Positions 43,201 to 54,229 are shown, counted from the stretch's first letter. The stretch: DNA of 64,000 nucleotides from Lenzites betulinus (GCA_022264855.1 JABYQU010000012.1:248001-312000); one strand, 5' to 3'. Translations and numbers: made by a program. Notes: a model not told the origin generated them from the sequence alone.

Positions 43201-46200
43201 GATAGAGTTACTCCAGCCCGCGCTATTGCTTGTAGAACCTTGTCTAGATGTGATAGGTGCTCGTCAAAATCCTTCGAATAGACCACTATGTCGTCTATAT
43301 ACACCAGAGCGAAAAGGAACAAGTACGGTGCTAACGCATTCTGCATGATCCGCTGAAAAATGCTAGGCCCGTTACGAAGTCCGAAAGGCATTCGTCGGAA
43401 CTGCCAAAGCCCGCGGTGGGTGCGGAAGGCGGTTTTGGGGCGATCGGGCTCGGCGATCATGGTTTGCGTAAATCCTGCAAGCGCGTCCATGGTCGATAAC
43501 CATTGGGCTCCCGACAACGAGTGCATGATATCCTCCTGTTTGGGCAGAGGAAACTCGTCGGGAATGGTGAGTTCGTTGAGTTTCCGGTAGTCAATAACCA
43601 TGCGCGGCTTACCGTTCCGATATACTATAAAGCCCGGCGCTCCCCACGGTGATACCGACGGTTCAATCACTCCAAGTTGTATCCAGGTATCCATCTGTTT
43701 GTCCATGACCTCACGCTTCGCTGGCGAACTGGGGAACGGAGGAAGGGAGATTTCCTTGGAACCAGGACGTAACGGAATCGTACATTCGGTGGCAACCGTT
43801 CCAAGTCTTCCATCCAAGGCAAACGCAGTTTCATTACGTCGTATCACCTCCAGGATGCGCTCCCGCTGTTCAAGCGTCAACTCTTTAGAGACGTCTACCG
43901 AAGTCTCAAGAGATGAAGTGGGTACCTCTTCGGGCGGGATCTCAGACGTCTTTGGTCCTCCTTCAACGGGGTCTTCGGCGAGAGGGTCCTCCTCCACTGA
44001 AGAGACGGTTGAGCGCAGTGCTTCCGGTGCCTCGGTCGTTACCGTGCGTGATATTCCTCTTGTGGCGGAGTCGTCCGTAAGTCCCTGTATCAGGGCAGCA
44101 TGAGCCGTAATACGCGTCAGGTCTTGCGCCGAGTACTTATCAGCTCCATCCAGCCATAAGGCAGGGTTGTGCGCGATTCCGATGACCTCGCCTTTCTCGA
44201 TACGTATTGGCTGTCCGGAGAAGTTGCACACATGTAGTCGAGGCTTCTGGCGATGTAGCAGCGTGTCTGGAGCGCCGTAAAATCCTTCGCCTTCATGTCG
44301 CGTTAGCAGTAGTCTTTCGACATACACCTGAGTCGAGTCTGAAGGGAAACGAACCTTAACGGCGACAGAATGAGATGCTCCATTTGGTATGGTAACCGTT
44401 TCATCTGCTTGAACGCGGTCATCCTTAGGCGTGTGGAGGTGTCGCTGTTTCTGTCTCTGTCTGCGTACTCGACGTGATTCGGCGACCTGAATGTTGTCAC
44501 GTGGCTGTGTGCGGACGGTGATCTTGAAAGCATGTCCGTCCTCGTCTTGCGGTTCGGATGAGTTGAACGAGGTGTCCAGTACCGTCATCTCCCTTCGCGA
44601 CGATCCAAACCTTAGTCGGGTCTCCCCCCCTTGTCGAAGAAGGGATATCGAGTACTGGGTGGCGAAATCATTGCCCAGAATGAAAGGAGTTGACATTCCT
44701 TTGACTACGTATGCTTCTACAAACATTTTGACTGGTCCTTCCGGAGTCTCGAAGAACAAATCGAGCGGCACGTACCCTGAGATAGAAGCCGTGCCCGTGA
44801 CCTGAATCAGTTTGACCTTCTGTCCAAGACGGACGCGTGGCGGATCCGGAAGGCTGTTCAACATCTTCTGAGAGATCAGCGTGATGTCAGAGCCAGAGTC
44901 GATGACCACTGGGGATGGCGTACCCTCGGCCGTGAGCAATCGCGCTTCGACGGTGGTTGCTCGTGCACCAAGGAAGGAACAACCCGGCGGTTTTGCAAGG
45001 TGTCGCTCTAGTTCCACAAGTTCCCGATTCTCCACTGTCACGGGGGCTGTATCATTGATGACGGCCGAAGTCGCGGGCTCGGGAGAATCACTTCGGCGTC
45101 GTTTGCGAGACGGTCGTTCTCCGTGAAAAACCTGGGCAATGCGTTGACTTGCACCTTTCATCGTCGAAGCACTAGGTTGGTGAGTGCTTACCGTGAATGT
45201 CCGAACCGTGGTCGAAGGTTCATCGTCTGTGAAGCTGACTGAATGGTTCTCAGAGTGTCCTGCTGCGGCGCCGCAACTGGCTTGGGCGCTGATGTCGTCA
45301 TCTTGTTCGGACAACTCATCGTAGTAGTAAGCATCGTATTCTTCCTGCTCTGCTAGATCGTCCTGGCTAAACTCCACGAAGTTAGCGCGTGCACGTTTCA
45401 TGCCTTGATGAGCATACTTGCACTCATAGTCCCAGTGTTTTCCGCTTCCACAATGCCGGCACGGCCGTCGTCCCTTTGATTCCGGGGTTCCTTTCCGCGA
45501 AACGTTACTGTCGTCCTTGGGAAATAGAGGCGGCCCTATCGGGGGCGCGGCTCCTCCGACCGCGTTCACTCGGGAGCGGTACGGAGCTTGCGAGTTCGGT
45601 CTGCTGTCGTAGGTCTGGAACGACCCGCTGGGACGCCCCGGGAAGAGTCGCTCCAGCTCGAGCAAGTCATCTTCATGCAGTTTGATCGCTTGTTGCAGTT
45701 CCGCAGTAGTCCTGTAGAGACGAGGAGTCAGTATAGTATTCCATACTCGTGGTGCGCCGCTCATGATATCCGAGATCAACTCGCTTTCCGGGTTATCGTA
45801 AACCATCTCGAGTAGCTCCCGTTTGCGAATGAAATATTGACTCGGTAATTCCCTAGAGTAACCGGCTTCTCGGTATCGAATAGCTAGGGCCTGCTTCCGA
45901 GTCTTCTCCACCCAAGATCGATTCATGTAGTATGCTCCGATCTGATTGCGAATATACTCCCAGTCTTGTTCGCAAGACTCCCGCACGTCCTCGGGAAGAG
46001 AGAAGTACCAAACTTCAGCATCTCCTGACAGTCGTTGCGGAACAACCATACCTAGTTGCTTTCGGATCGTGGTCGACTTCTTTGCGATAGAGTTGATACG
46101 AATAATCCATCGCGCGAGAGTGTTAGTGTCCCCGTCCCATGTCGGCACAACATCCATTTTTAGCTTGAAATCGAAGTGAGCTTCGAATGCGGCACGTTTC

Positions 46201-47561
46201 GAGGATCGAGCTTGTGGCGATGGGGAAGACTTACGAGGTTCCTTCGGGCGCGCCCGGCGGTAACGGTCGCGTTCTCGTCGGGAACGGTCACTGTCTTCGT
46301 CGCTGCTCGAGTCACTCGGGTCTGGCTCGTCCTTGTGAATCCGCTGGGTACGGGAATGCTCTTGGAAACGTTTGGAGGCCTGTCGGTCGTGATTGCCGTC
46401 GGTGGAGTCGTCCTTCCGTCCGCGATCTGAGTCGTGTTCAGGTCGGGTAAGTCGGAACATGCGAGTGAAACTCGCAGGTCCTTGCGGGCTAGGCGGGGGG
46501 CTGATTTGTCGTGAGTGGCTGGAAAGACGCTCGCTGTCGCGACCGCGCGGACGCCCACTTACTGCTGGAGTGGGTGCCCTGGCGTTATAGGGCTGCACCT
46601 GCAATTGTTGACCTGATGGTTCGCGCTCTTCTCTGCCCGAGTTGCGAGCAGGCCAAGGTCTGGCCGTGGAGCCTTCGGTCTCCTGTTCGTCATGTGCGAA
46701 CGCGCGACTTACGCTTTCGTGCTTCGGCGTGGGGAGGTGTGGCGGCTGGGGCCGGTCCTTGAAAGGTGTCCGGAACGGGTCGCTGGTCGCGACCAGTTCA
46801 TCTTCGTCCTTCTGTTCGGGTTTTTCCTTGAAATCAAATACTTCGGTCAGTTGGGAGAGGAAGTACTCCACCTCACGCCGGAAGCAAGCGCCTAAAATTT
46901 CGAAATCATTGTTGCAAAACACGTACCTAACGTATTCCGGGCTCTTACCCCACATTGGCAGGGACGGCGGGGATCGCCGTTGTTCTCGGAAAGCCGGCTT
47001 GGCATCAGAGAGTCGGTCGTTGAGCAGGGAAACCAATTCATCGTAGTCTTCTTCGTCAATGAACCAACCTGGCTTCTTGTCATTAGAATCTTTCCATACA
47101 TACCCTAGCACTTGATCTAGCAGTTTCAACTCTTTCTTAAATAAGAGAGTCTCACTCCGTGATAAGAGATTCAGACTGGCTGGATGTCTGTAGAGGGCGT
47201 ACCTGTCACCGAGGTGTTGGTGGCCGTACATCAGCGCGTCCTTCAATCTTTCTAACAAAATGCTGTCGCCCTTGAAGTTGCGGCTTGAAGTCGCGCTCGA
47301 AGGGAACAGACCCGCGACTACTTCGCGCTCGACGCGTCCGCTACTGTCATCTTCGGGTAGGGGTCGAAATTCGGCAAAGATGCTGTGCAATTTCGAGATA
47401 TCCTCGCGTTCGCCATCAGAACGGCTGGCGCGGTACCTGCGAGAGGTCGGAACCCTAGTCGATGTGTTGGTAGTGGTGTTCTCGTTCGCAGCGTCGTAGG
47501 AGCCGGCGGCGTCTCTCGAGTTGTCCGTGACCGTAGCAGGCTGGTTGGGTACGACGGACAT
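40257..47561 (-). CDS. gag-pol: Element E Gag-Pol polyprotein (2434 aa, single frame)
   Basis: A charged N-terminus and Gag domain come first. The zinc knuckle CRHCGSGKHWDYEC is near residue 700. The aspartic protease (VIDSGSDITLIS) is at about 883-895. RT carries the MPFGLRNGPSIFQRIM block and YIDD near residue 1420. RNase H has YSDACDYGLAA near 1575. Integrase has an HHCC finger (HAGYHRTYN, CDICQKSK) near 1910-1950 and a DDE core (SMDFIPELP, TDRDPRWSS, ADGQTEILNQ). The chromodomain-like C-terminus (VEVEQIVAQKWRR, YRTRFTGM, DDEWLTRQEL) is near 2290-2340. Unlike A, B and C, no stop or frame change separates Gag from Pol, so processing must rest on the protease alone. ATG 47561 lies 91 bases inside the 5' LTR. 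Confidence 0.95.
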   Translation of the reverse strand: MSVVPNQPATVTDNSRDAAGSYDAANENTTTNTSTRVPTSRRYRASRSDGEREDISKLHSIFAEFRPLPEDDSSGRVEREVVAGLFPSSATSSRNFKGDSILLERLKDALMYGHQHLGDRYALYRHPASLNLLSRSETLLFKKELKLLDQVLGYVWKDSNDKKPGWFIDEEDYDELVSLLNDRLSDAKPAFREQRRSPPSLPMWGKSPEYVRYVFCNNDFEILGACFRREVEYFLSQLTEVFDFKEKPEQKDEDELVATSDPFRTPFKDRPQPPHLPTPKHESVSRAFAHDEQETEGSTARPWPARNSGREEREPSGQQLQVQPYNARAPTPAVSGRPRGRDSERLSSHSRQISPPPSPQGPASFTRMFRLTRPEHDSDRGRKDDSTDGNHDRQASKRFQEHSRTQRIHKDEPDPSDSSSDEDSDRSRRERDRYRRARPKEPRKSSPSPQARSSKRAAFEAHFDFKLKMDVVPTWDGDTNTLARWIIRINSIAKKSTTIRKQLGMVVPQRLSGDAEVWYFSLPEDVRESCEQDWEYIRNQIGAYYMNRSWVEKTRKQALAIRYREAGYSRELPSQYFIRKRELLEMVYDNPESELISDIMSGAPRVWNTILTPRLYRTTAELQQAIKLHEDDLLELERLFPGRPSGSFQTYDSRPNSQAPYRSRVNAVGGAAPPIGPPLFPKDDSNVSRKGTPESKGRRPCRHCGSGKHWDYECKYAHQGMKRARANFVEFSQDDLAEQEEYDAYYYDELSEQDDDISAQASCGAAAGHSENHSVSFTDDEPSTTVRTFTVSTHQPSASTMKGASQRIAQVFHGERPSRKRRRSDSPEPATSAVINDTAPVTVENRELVELERHLAKPPGCSFLGARATTVEARLLTAEGTPSPVVIDSGSDITLISQKMLNSLPDPPRVRLGQKVKLIQVTGTASISGYVPLDLFFETPEGPVKMFVEAYVVKGMSTPFILGNDFATQYSISLLRQGGETRLRFGSSRREMTVLDTSFNSSEPQDEDGHAFKITVRTQPRDNIQVAESRRVRRQRQKQRHLHTPKDDRVQADETVTIPNGASHSVAVKVRFPSDSTQVYVERLLLTRHEGEGFYGAPDTLLHRQKPRLHVCNFSGQPIRIEKGEVIGIAHNPALWLDGADKYSAQDLTRITAHAALIQGLTDDSATRGISRTVTTEAPEALRSTVSSVEEDPLAEDPVEGGPKTSEIPPEEVPTSSLETSVDVSKELTLEQRERILEVIRRNETAFALDGRLGTVATECTIPLRPGSKEISLPPFPSSPAKREVMDKQMDTWIQLGVIEPSVSPWGAPGFIVYRNGKPRMVIDYRKLNELTIPDEFPLPKQEDIMHSLSGAQWLSTMDALAGFTQTMIAEPDRPKTAFRTHRGLWQFRRMPFGLRNGPSIFQRIMQNALAPYLFLFALVYIDDIVVYSKDFDEHLSHLDKVLQAIARAGVTLSPTKCHFGYHSLMLLGQKVSRLGLSTHKDKVDAIVELAPPKNVHELQVFLGMMVYFSAYVPFYAWIAAPLFRLLKSSEGWAWNEEHQEAFALCKQALVQAPVRAHALPGKPYRLYSDACDYGLAAILQQVQPIKIKDLRGTKTYTRLERAYRNGEPIPRLAAQAVKDVNDVPEPGTWATSFEDTEVHIERVIAYWSRILKSAERNYSPTEREALALREGLIKFQSYIEGETIVAITDHAALTWSRTFQNVNRRLLTWGTTFAAYPDLHIVHRAGRVHSNVDPVSRLRRRIPLQDGPAEEGTIPLTIGDQINDPLKNTFEELGPRFEERLLKVATNHAYSLEQAVDPLSTTLTVPQEPPFADEDAVFSYHAAGTSMLIVGLSQEEIVRWRTAYEDDIHFRQVLKEFRSEADPAASAFPQYYLSDEGLIYFEDWNGASRLAVPETLRVEIMKEIHDTITEGAHAGYHRTYNRIANVYYWPRMSRDIKRYTSTCDICQKSKPRRHAPVGLLQPIAIPSRPFEVVSMDFIPELPNSSGFDNCLVIVDKLTKYGLFIPTTVQISAEQTAELFFHHVVAHYGLPRQVITDRDPRWSSSFWEQLCKATHIRRALTTSHHPQADGQTEILNQTLEIALRAYIAPTRDDWSKHLDSLMLSYNTTTHTATGYAPAYLLRGYLPTTGATLLHDPASIPRPLPRHLTKGGELGIPLPDASVHQSADEMAERFEADRHRAQQALKLGQAHQQKAYNKGRLRLEFKPGDLVVLNPHSLDLLRQESGRGRKLLMKYDGPFEVMHKISPVAYRLRLPASYGIHPVINIAHLETYQQSPPEFGVRPHRKMNRADFQDMPEVEVEQIVAQKWRRGKGGRRFALYRTRFTGMSADDDEWLTRQELRNAPDVLNEWHSKSKLKAQGIQGESFERKLTSIDPLTRNEDKTPGRFAVANDEEGPSIGPNPPPTDAAIPERERRRSRRVAQRQTNEEARSSVAQ

Positions 47562-47634
47562 GTTGCTAGAGCGGTTATCAGAGGAAGTTTATGGAAAGCT
47601 GAACGATTTGATGAGACTGGTCGAATCAAAGATT

Positions 47635-47651
47635 TCCCAGTGCGTCCACCA
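47635..47651 (-). other. Element E candidate primer binding site
   Basis: On the minus strand, one base after the 5' LTR, the sequence reads TGGTGGACGCACTGGG. A start in TGG, complementary to a tRNA CCA end, and the position fit a primer site. The tRNA is not identified; it does not look like initiator Met. Confidence 0.45.
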
Positions 47652-47652
47652 G

Positions 47653-48067
47653 TGTTGTAAGTACGGTCTTACGAAGAGAGAAGCTGAGAGAGAAATCTTA
47701 CGTCGACGAGTCTCGAGTCGTGAGTAAAGAAGCCGCTGAAGTAGTAACAACCTTAGTAGCGCGTAGCTTACTAACTTACTACAACGTCCAAACAGAGCTT
47801 ATCTTGTTTGATTAGAACGGCAGGTTCACACGGGCGCTGAGCGCGATGACTGGATTGACAGGTAAAACGATGATGATTCCAATACCTTCAAGGCGTTGTT
47901 CTTATATACATTTCGGAGCCTCTATTCTAGGTCATTCTAGTGGTCTTCCGAGCCATCAGTCAACCAGTCGAGTCAAGTATCGTATACAAGAGGATCAAGG
48001 AGAACGTTCGAGACCATTCCAGGTCGTATCAAGGACTATCAGGGAGATTCTAGGTATATCCACAACA
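47653..48067 (-). repeat. Element E 5' LTR (415 bp)
   Basis: Identical by eye to 38508-38922. Right flank AGTGT (48068-48072) equals the left flank. Confidence 0.95.
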
Positions 48068-48072
48068 AGTGT

Positions 48073-48312
48073 GCGATGCCAAAACGCGCACAGTATAAAT
48101 CAATCAACTACTTAAGCATACGACACCTATATTTAAGGACGTCGAGGACGCAGGACATTGCCAACTCTTACTAAAACTTCAGACTCAAAGAAGTTGCCCG
48201 ATCGCGATCTGGCTTGCACGGCTGTGAAAAAGTATTCCAAGCGCCCGTCCTCCTGAACGTCTCGCTCAATGAGGCAGACTCTTCCTCCGCCTCCTAGCCT
48301 CCCCCTGCAACC
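48073..48312 (+). promoter_or_regulatory. NOG2 promoter, truncated by element E
   Basis: Only 240 bases separate the element E target duplication from the NOG2 ATG. They include TATAAAT at 48094-48100, a CT-rich stretch near 48241-48305 and a CAACCATGG start context. Anything farther upstream has been displaced by 9.6 kb. Confidence 0.5.
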
Positions 48313-50639
48313 ATGGCTCCATCAAAGAAAAGCCCGTCGGCCTCGAAGCCTAAGTCTTCGACCTCGGACATCCACATCAAGAGGACGAAGGGAGAGAACT
48401 TCTACCGCGATGCCAAAAAGGTCAATCGGCTGAAGATGCTCAGCGGCGGCAAGGCCATCCGCGATCGCACGGGCAAGGTCATCCAGGCCGCTGCATTTCA
48501 GAAGGGAGAGGACGAGACGACGCCGGGTCGGGTGCAGCCTGACAGGCGTTGGTTTGGTAAGTCCCACTTGGAAGTGTTTCTTGTGCAGAGCTTGAGCTTC
48601 TCTTGTAGGCAATACGAGAGTTATATCCCAGACGGCCCTGGACCACTTCCGTACAAGTCTTGCGTCGAAGCAGAATGACCCCTACTCCGTTCTGCTCCGC
48701 AGGAATAAGCTCCCCATGGCCCTTCTTGACGATGCTGCAAACCCCAATCTTCGCAAGGTATGTCAAAATCCAATATCCCTGAAATTGGGCCTTACACGGT
48801 CGGGTCCGTAGCGGACACATATCGTCGAGACCGAGCCGTTCAAGGATACTTTCGGACCCAAGGCCCAGCGGAAGAAACCCAGGCTGGACGTTGGTACCTT
48901 TGAAGAGCTCGGGAAGCTGAGCGCGGAAGCAGCAGATGATGCTGAGACCGCGGCAGAGGAGGCAGAATCTGGTGAGTCTGGCCCTCTCGTAACTACCACA
49001 TCTGTTGCTCACCCTCCGTACGTACAGGGCCCTCTGCCATATCGGCATTCGACGCTGAATTCCAGACGCACGCCGATGTCATCGAACCCATCTACGCAAA
49101 AGGCACCTCTCGACGCATCTACGGCGAGCTATACAAGGTTATCGACTCGTCCGACGTTATCATTCATGTTATCGACGCTCGCGACCCTCTGGGCACGCTC
49201 TGCGAGTCCGTTCTCGAGTTCATCCGGAAAGAGAAAGCGCATAAACAAGTCGTTCTGGTCATCAATAAGTGCGACCTGGTACCGAACTGGGTCACTGTGA
49301 GTATTCTACGTCAATTCTCCACGGAGCAATCTTGCTAACACTTTTACAGGCCCGTTATATCCAACATCTCACCCCAAGATACCCTACCCTTGCTTTCCAC
49401 GCATCGCCCAACCACTCATTCGGCAAGGGTTCGCTCATCCAGCTGCTACGCCAATTCTCCCAGCTGCACTCCGACAAGAAGCAAATTTCCGTCGGGTTCG
49501 TCGGCTACCCCAACGTCGGCAAGAGCAGCGTGATCAACACGCTCAAGAGCGGCAAGGTCTGCACCGTCGCCCCCGTGCCCGGCGAGACCAAGGTCAGTCC
49601 CCTCGCTCAACTCGTGCACGCCCCGCGTCCTAACGGCCCGCACGGCAGGTCTGGCAATACATCACGCTCACGAAGCGCATCTACCTCATCGACTGCCCCG
49701 GGATCGTCCCGACGTCCGCAAAGGACACGCAGACGTCGACGGTGCTGAAGGGCGTCGTGCGCGTCGAGGCGCTCCCCACGCCCTCCGAGCACATCCCCGC
49801 GCTCATGGCGCGCGTGAAGCCGATCTACCTCGCGCGCACGTACGGCGTGCCCCTGCCCGACGCGGAGGACCCCGAGCGTGCATGGCCGCCCGAGACGCTG
49901 CTCGACAAGCTCGCGCGCATGAAGGGCCGGCTGCTGAAGGGCGGCGAGCCGGACATGGAGGCGGTCGCGAAGATCATTTTGACCGACTGGGTGCGCGGCC
50001 GTATCCCGTTCTTCGTGCCCCCGCCTGAGCGCACGGATGAGCTGAACCGCGCGGAGGCGAAGAAGGCGCGTATCGATGGCGCGAAGGCTAAGGGCAAGGG
50101 CAAGGCGGCTGCCACGGCGGAGGAGCGTATGCATGCGATCGGGGTCAAGCAGAACTTGGGCTCGATCATGCAGAAGAACTCGTTCGTTGGCGACGATGTT
50201 CGGCCTTTGGAGCAGGAGCTTGAAGGTGAAGAGGTCGTGGACGAAGACGCGGAGGTCGAGGAGAGTGGGGATGAAGACGCCGAGGGCGAAGAGGAGGAGT
50301 TGGCATGGGGAGACGTCTTCAAGGGTGATGCTCCGTCCAAACAGGAGGAGGAGGGCGAGGAGGATGCTGAGGTTGAAGCCGATGAGGAGGTTACGACCCT
50401 CTTCAGCAAGCTCAGTGACGACGAGTCGTCTGCGCGCCCTCAGAAAGAGGCTCGTATGAAGACAAACAAGGTAAGTACCTCTGCTTTAGGGTCCCTCTTG
50501 TACCTTTCTAACCGGTTTACCTCTACAGAAAAAGGCAGCCAACTTCTACACCAGCGCAAACGTCAAGAACAAGAACCGCGAAAAGTCTGCCGTGATGCGT
50601 TCATTACCGCGCAGCGACAAACGCAAGAAGAAGGCGTAG
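48313..50639 (+). CDS. NOG2: Nucleolar GTP-binding protein 2 (NOG2/NUG2 family)
   Basis: Seven exons: 48313-48556, 48609-48757, 48812-48971, 49028-49296, 49350-49592, 49649-50470, 50529-50639 (665 aa), with introns of 52-58 nt. It is a circularly permuted GTPase: G4 NKCD at residues 264-267 comes before G1 GYPNVGKSS at 326-334 and G3 DCPG at 370-373. The N-terminal NGP1NT region has [17 protein letters not shown] and [15 protein letters not shown] (across intron 1), as in yeast Nog2 and human GNL2. Residues about 530-625 are acidic (Glu/Asp runs), and the C-terminus is a Lys-rich tail ending in RKKKA. The family binds late pre-60S particles in the nucleolus and nucleoplasm and gates nuclear export. 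It converges with the GH31 gene, 198 bases between stops. Confidence 0.95.
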
Positions 50640-50837
50640 ACACACCCTATCATTATTCATGTACGGCTTTGAGAGCGACCACACCATGCGAGATGTACTG
50701 GGTCCGTGTATACATGCTGTCATCATCACAACTCTTGCTCGTGGATTGCGACAGGAATTCATTTGCGATGCGATATGTGTCGCCTATACATACAGCAAGG
50801 GGTACAATACAAGAAAGCAGAGAGCAGCAGACAATCA

Positions 50838-53800
50838 TCACTCCCAGGTAACTGACGCCGCGCTGTTCAGGTCCAACCCAGTGTCATGCACGATGAGCCT
50901 CTCCAGACCCGCGTCGAACTCCCACTCATGCACCGTCTTCCCGTTCACCTTCACCGCCTTCGGCTTCGCCGCTCCCGCACCGAGTACCGTCACCGTCTCG
51001 ATCTTCTGCCCGATCTTGAAGTTCCCGTGCGACGCGATATGCACCGCGCCCTTGCGCGCCGTGAAGGTGACGGTCGTGCTCGGCGTCGGCGGCACGCTCT
51101 CGCCGTCGTCCACATACGCCGTGCCGAACGCAACGCCGTCCGCTGCCTGTGACACAAGCAGCGAGTACGGCCCCGCACGCGTCTCCGCGGTCGTGTACTG
51201 CGGCGTCCCATGCAATAGCAGCGCAGAGCCGTCGCGAATGTGCACGTTGATGTGCCCGAGCGGCGCATCGAGCGTCGTGGGCACGCCCTGCTCGCTCGCG
51301 TTCACGACCGCGTGCGTGTACCAGTCGCGCCAGATGACGCGGCCGCGCCCGGGGAAGAAGCCCGCGACGGTGCTCGCGTTCGGCTCGAGCACGGGCGTGA
51401 CGAGGATGTCGCGGCCGACGAGGTACTGCGCGTCGACGGCGAAGAGCTCGGGCTCGTCCGGGAACTCGAAGAAGAGCGCGCGCGCGACGGGCGTGCCGTG
51501 CAGGGACGCGTTCGCGAAGAGCGTGTACCAGTACGGGAGGAGGCTGTAGCGGATGGCGATCGCGGTGCGGCTCGCGTTCGCGACGCTCGGCCAGCGGTAC
51601 GGCTCCTGCGGGATCGCGCCGATGATGTTGTGGTTCCGGTAGAAGGGCATGAACGCGCTGAGCTGCATCCAGCGGTTGCAGAGCTCCTCGTCCGTGTTGT
51701 CGTTGAAGCCGCACGTGTCCGCGCCGACCATGGGGATCTGGAAGAGCTGGAACTGGAGCACGCCCTGGATGTTGTAGTGCATGTACGACCACTTGCTGAA
51801 GTTGTCGCCGAGCCAGTGGCCGGTCCACTTGCCGGAGGAGGGGAAGGTCGAGCGGGAGATCAGGAAGGGCCGTTTCTTGGGCGCGATGGAGAGGAGCGCG
51901 AGGTGCGTCGCTTTCTCTTCCATGAAGCCCCAGAGGTTGTGTACATCGATCTCAACAAGCCCGCCCGCGTGCGTTGCGTTCGTGGAAAGGTCGTGCGTGG
52001 AAAGATCGCCGTCGCCTACAGGTGCGGACATTTTAGTATATCACTCCTTCGCCCCCGTATCACGACGAACCGTTGTGGATAGCATAGGGCGGCTGGTTCA
52101 CGTCGAGGCCTGTCTGTCCACCGGCGCCCTTGCCGCGCTTCACGAGGGTGGTCGTGGTCGTGTTGCTGAAGGTGAGCGTACCGTTGACGGTGATGTTCCC
52201 GCTCGTGCCCCAGACAGTGGGGTCATACCTGCGCAATAAATCAGTTTACGGTTCGTAGATCGTTCATGTGAACACTCACCCCTCAGGGAAGTTTGTAATC
52301 GGGTTACCGGGCTTGCCAGGGAGAAGGAACGGCACAGACGTGTTGCTGTGATCCACACCCGTGCCGCACGAGCCGACGCAGAACGACGACGCCTCGTTCA
52401 TGTCGAGCCAGATGCCCGAGAACTCGACGCCCAGCTTGCTCCAGTTCGTCAGCGCCTCCGTCCAGTAAGCGGTTGCATGCTCGGAGAACCAGTCGGGGAA
52501 GACGGTGTACCCGGGCCAGACCTGGCCGATGTACGTCGTGCCGTCGGGGTTCTTGAGCCAGACGTCGAGCTCGGTGCCGCGCGTGAAAGGGTCGTATACG
52601 TCCGTGTCGTTCACCGTGACCGCGACGGCGGCGTCGACGATGGGGATGTAGTGCTGGTTGTTCTTCGCCTGTTTTTACCATCATATAATCAGCAAACTCC
52701 GACTTTGCAGGGAGACCATGCACAAGGACTTACCAGCTCGCTGATGAAGTCGCGCATCTCGTTGGCAGGGAAGCTCGTAGGGTCGGTGGTGAAGTCACGG
52801 AACGCATGGTAGACATCAATGTCATTCCAGATCGTCTCAAGCGGGATGTTCGCTGCACGCATTGCCTCGACTTGCGCCTTGGTATCGTTCACGGACGTGA
52901 ATCCCCAGCGACAGAGGTGGAAGCCGAGACCCCAGTACGGCTGCCACGTCGGGAGCCCCACGAGCGCGCCATACTGCTCCGTGACCTTCTGCGGGCTCGG
53001 GCCCGAGAAGAAGTAGAAGTCGAAGGTGCCGCCGATCGAGCGGTACTCGATCAGCGAGACGGGCGAGGAAGGCGGGGTGAGCAGGAGCGTATCAGAGCCG
53101 GCCGCGCTGTAGTGGAAGACACCGTGCGACTGGGAGGTCTTTGTGGTCTCGTTGAAGCGATGTTCCAAGTAGATGGGGTGTGAGCCGTAGCTAAACAGAA
53201 AGTCAGACTATGGAGGTGATTTACAAGATGCGACGCGACTTACACATTCTCGTCAACGGGGTCCGCGATATCACGGGCCCACATCGTCTGGATAGTGCCC
53301 TTGCCGCCGTTGGTGCCGACATCACGGCGGAAACCGCTGCTTGCGACAATCTCGCCAAGGCCGTAGACGTTCGCGCCGAGGGGAAGGGCAGAAGTAAGCT
53401 GAAGGTACTGGTCCTCGAAGACGAGCGGGAAACCGTCGAGTGCTGTGCTGTTGTCATCGGCAATGACAGGGCCGATAGGTGTGGGCGGCAGGGACGACGG
53501 GCGGGTGTCAAAGAGTGGCTGAGCATGCGGGGAGTCGCGACGGGTGATCCAGAACGCAAAGGGCGAGGCCTCGTAGTTGAAGACAAGGTCGGAGTTGTGC
53601 TTCAAGGACGCCTGGCCGGACCCTTTTGCGAGCTCGATGACGGACTCGGGGATGGTGAATTGGGAGTTTGCGGTGTCGAAAATGTTCACATGGAGTCTAG
53701 TTTCGCGTGAGCCATTGCTTGTGCGCATATATGCACAGCTGCGATGACCTACCGTGTTTGGGTGTCGTAATTGACTTCCAATGTGAGGTTGGCAACGTCG

Positions 53801-54229
53801 TGGCCGAACGCGTTGCAGGCGGGGCCGGCGAGGTTGAGTTTTGCGGTCAAGCCAGTGCTAGTCTCATGCAAAGCAGAGAGGGTGTATCCTGTGGACGGGC
53901 CAGGTCAGTATTAGTTCCAGATCCGATCGTGCAGTAGTATAGTGAACGGAATAATGTCGGAGTTCGAACGGGACTTCGCTCTTGTCCACGATCACCAACC
54001 GAACGGAAACTTAAACAACTTGGACCAGGCCCACACTGAACCGGCGGCATATGCCACTAGTCTACACAGAACTGAATTGGCACATTCACGTACCTGGACA
54101 AGACGAAACATTGTGCGACAGAGTCGTGCCGTCCGCGAGTACGCTTCCCCCGACCAAGGTGCGTGCGAGGGATAACCCAGAAACGGTGCGCCCTAGGAGC
54201 AGGGTGCCCGCCAGGAAAGTGGCAAGCAT
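50838..54229 (-). CDS. Secreted glycoside hydrolase family 31 alpha-glucosidase
   Basis: Seven exons: 54229-54094, 53888-53753, 53696-53244, 53190-52734, 52668-52280, 52228-52071, 52015-50838 (968 aa). Introns are 205, 56, 53, 65, 51 and 55 nt; the first is unusually long. ATG 54229 is in a GCCATG context and opens a signal peptide (MLATFLAGTLLLGR); in-frame ATGs at 54340 and 54385 would lengthen it. The nucleophile motif GIWLDMNEASSF places Asp at about residue 483, and the acid/base motif GHWLGDN places Asp at about 647. PYWGLGFHLCRWG and GADTCGF are further GH31 blocks. Many N-glycosylation sequons (NAT, NTT, NGT) fit secretion. It likely releases glucose from maltose, starch or related alpha-glucans outside the cell. 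Confidence 0.93.

Larger units (their letters stand above)
38508..48067 (-). mobile_element. Element E: intact Ty3/gypsy chromovirus on the minus strand
   Basis: A 9.56-kb element with 415-bp LTRs (38508-38922 and 47653-48067) in which I saw no difference, flanked by AGTGT on both sides (38503-38507 and 48068-48072). On the minus strand the order is 5' LTR, candidate primer site, one Gag-Pol frame of 2434 codons, an extra ORF, a G6 polypurine tract (38927-38932) and 3' LTR. It is the only element here with every coding frame intact, and so the best candidate for recent or current mobility. It lies 245 bp upstream of the NOG2 start codon. Confidence 0.96.

Noticed and set aside
53889..54093. 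A hidden exon inside the 205-nt first intron of the GH31 gene
   Set aside because: The protein reads continuously across the intron (CPG then YTLSALHE) in phase, so no extra exon is needed.
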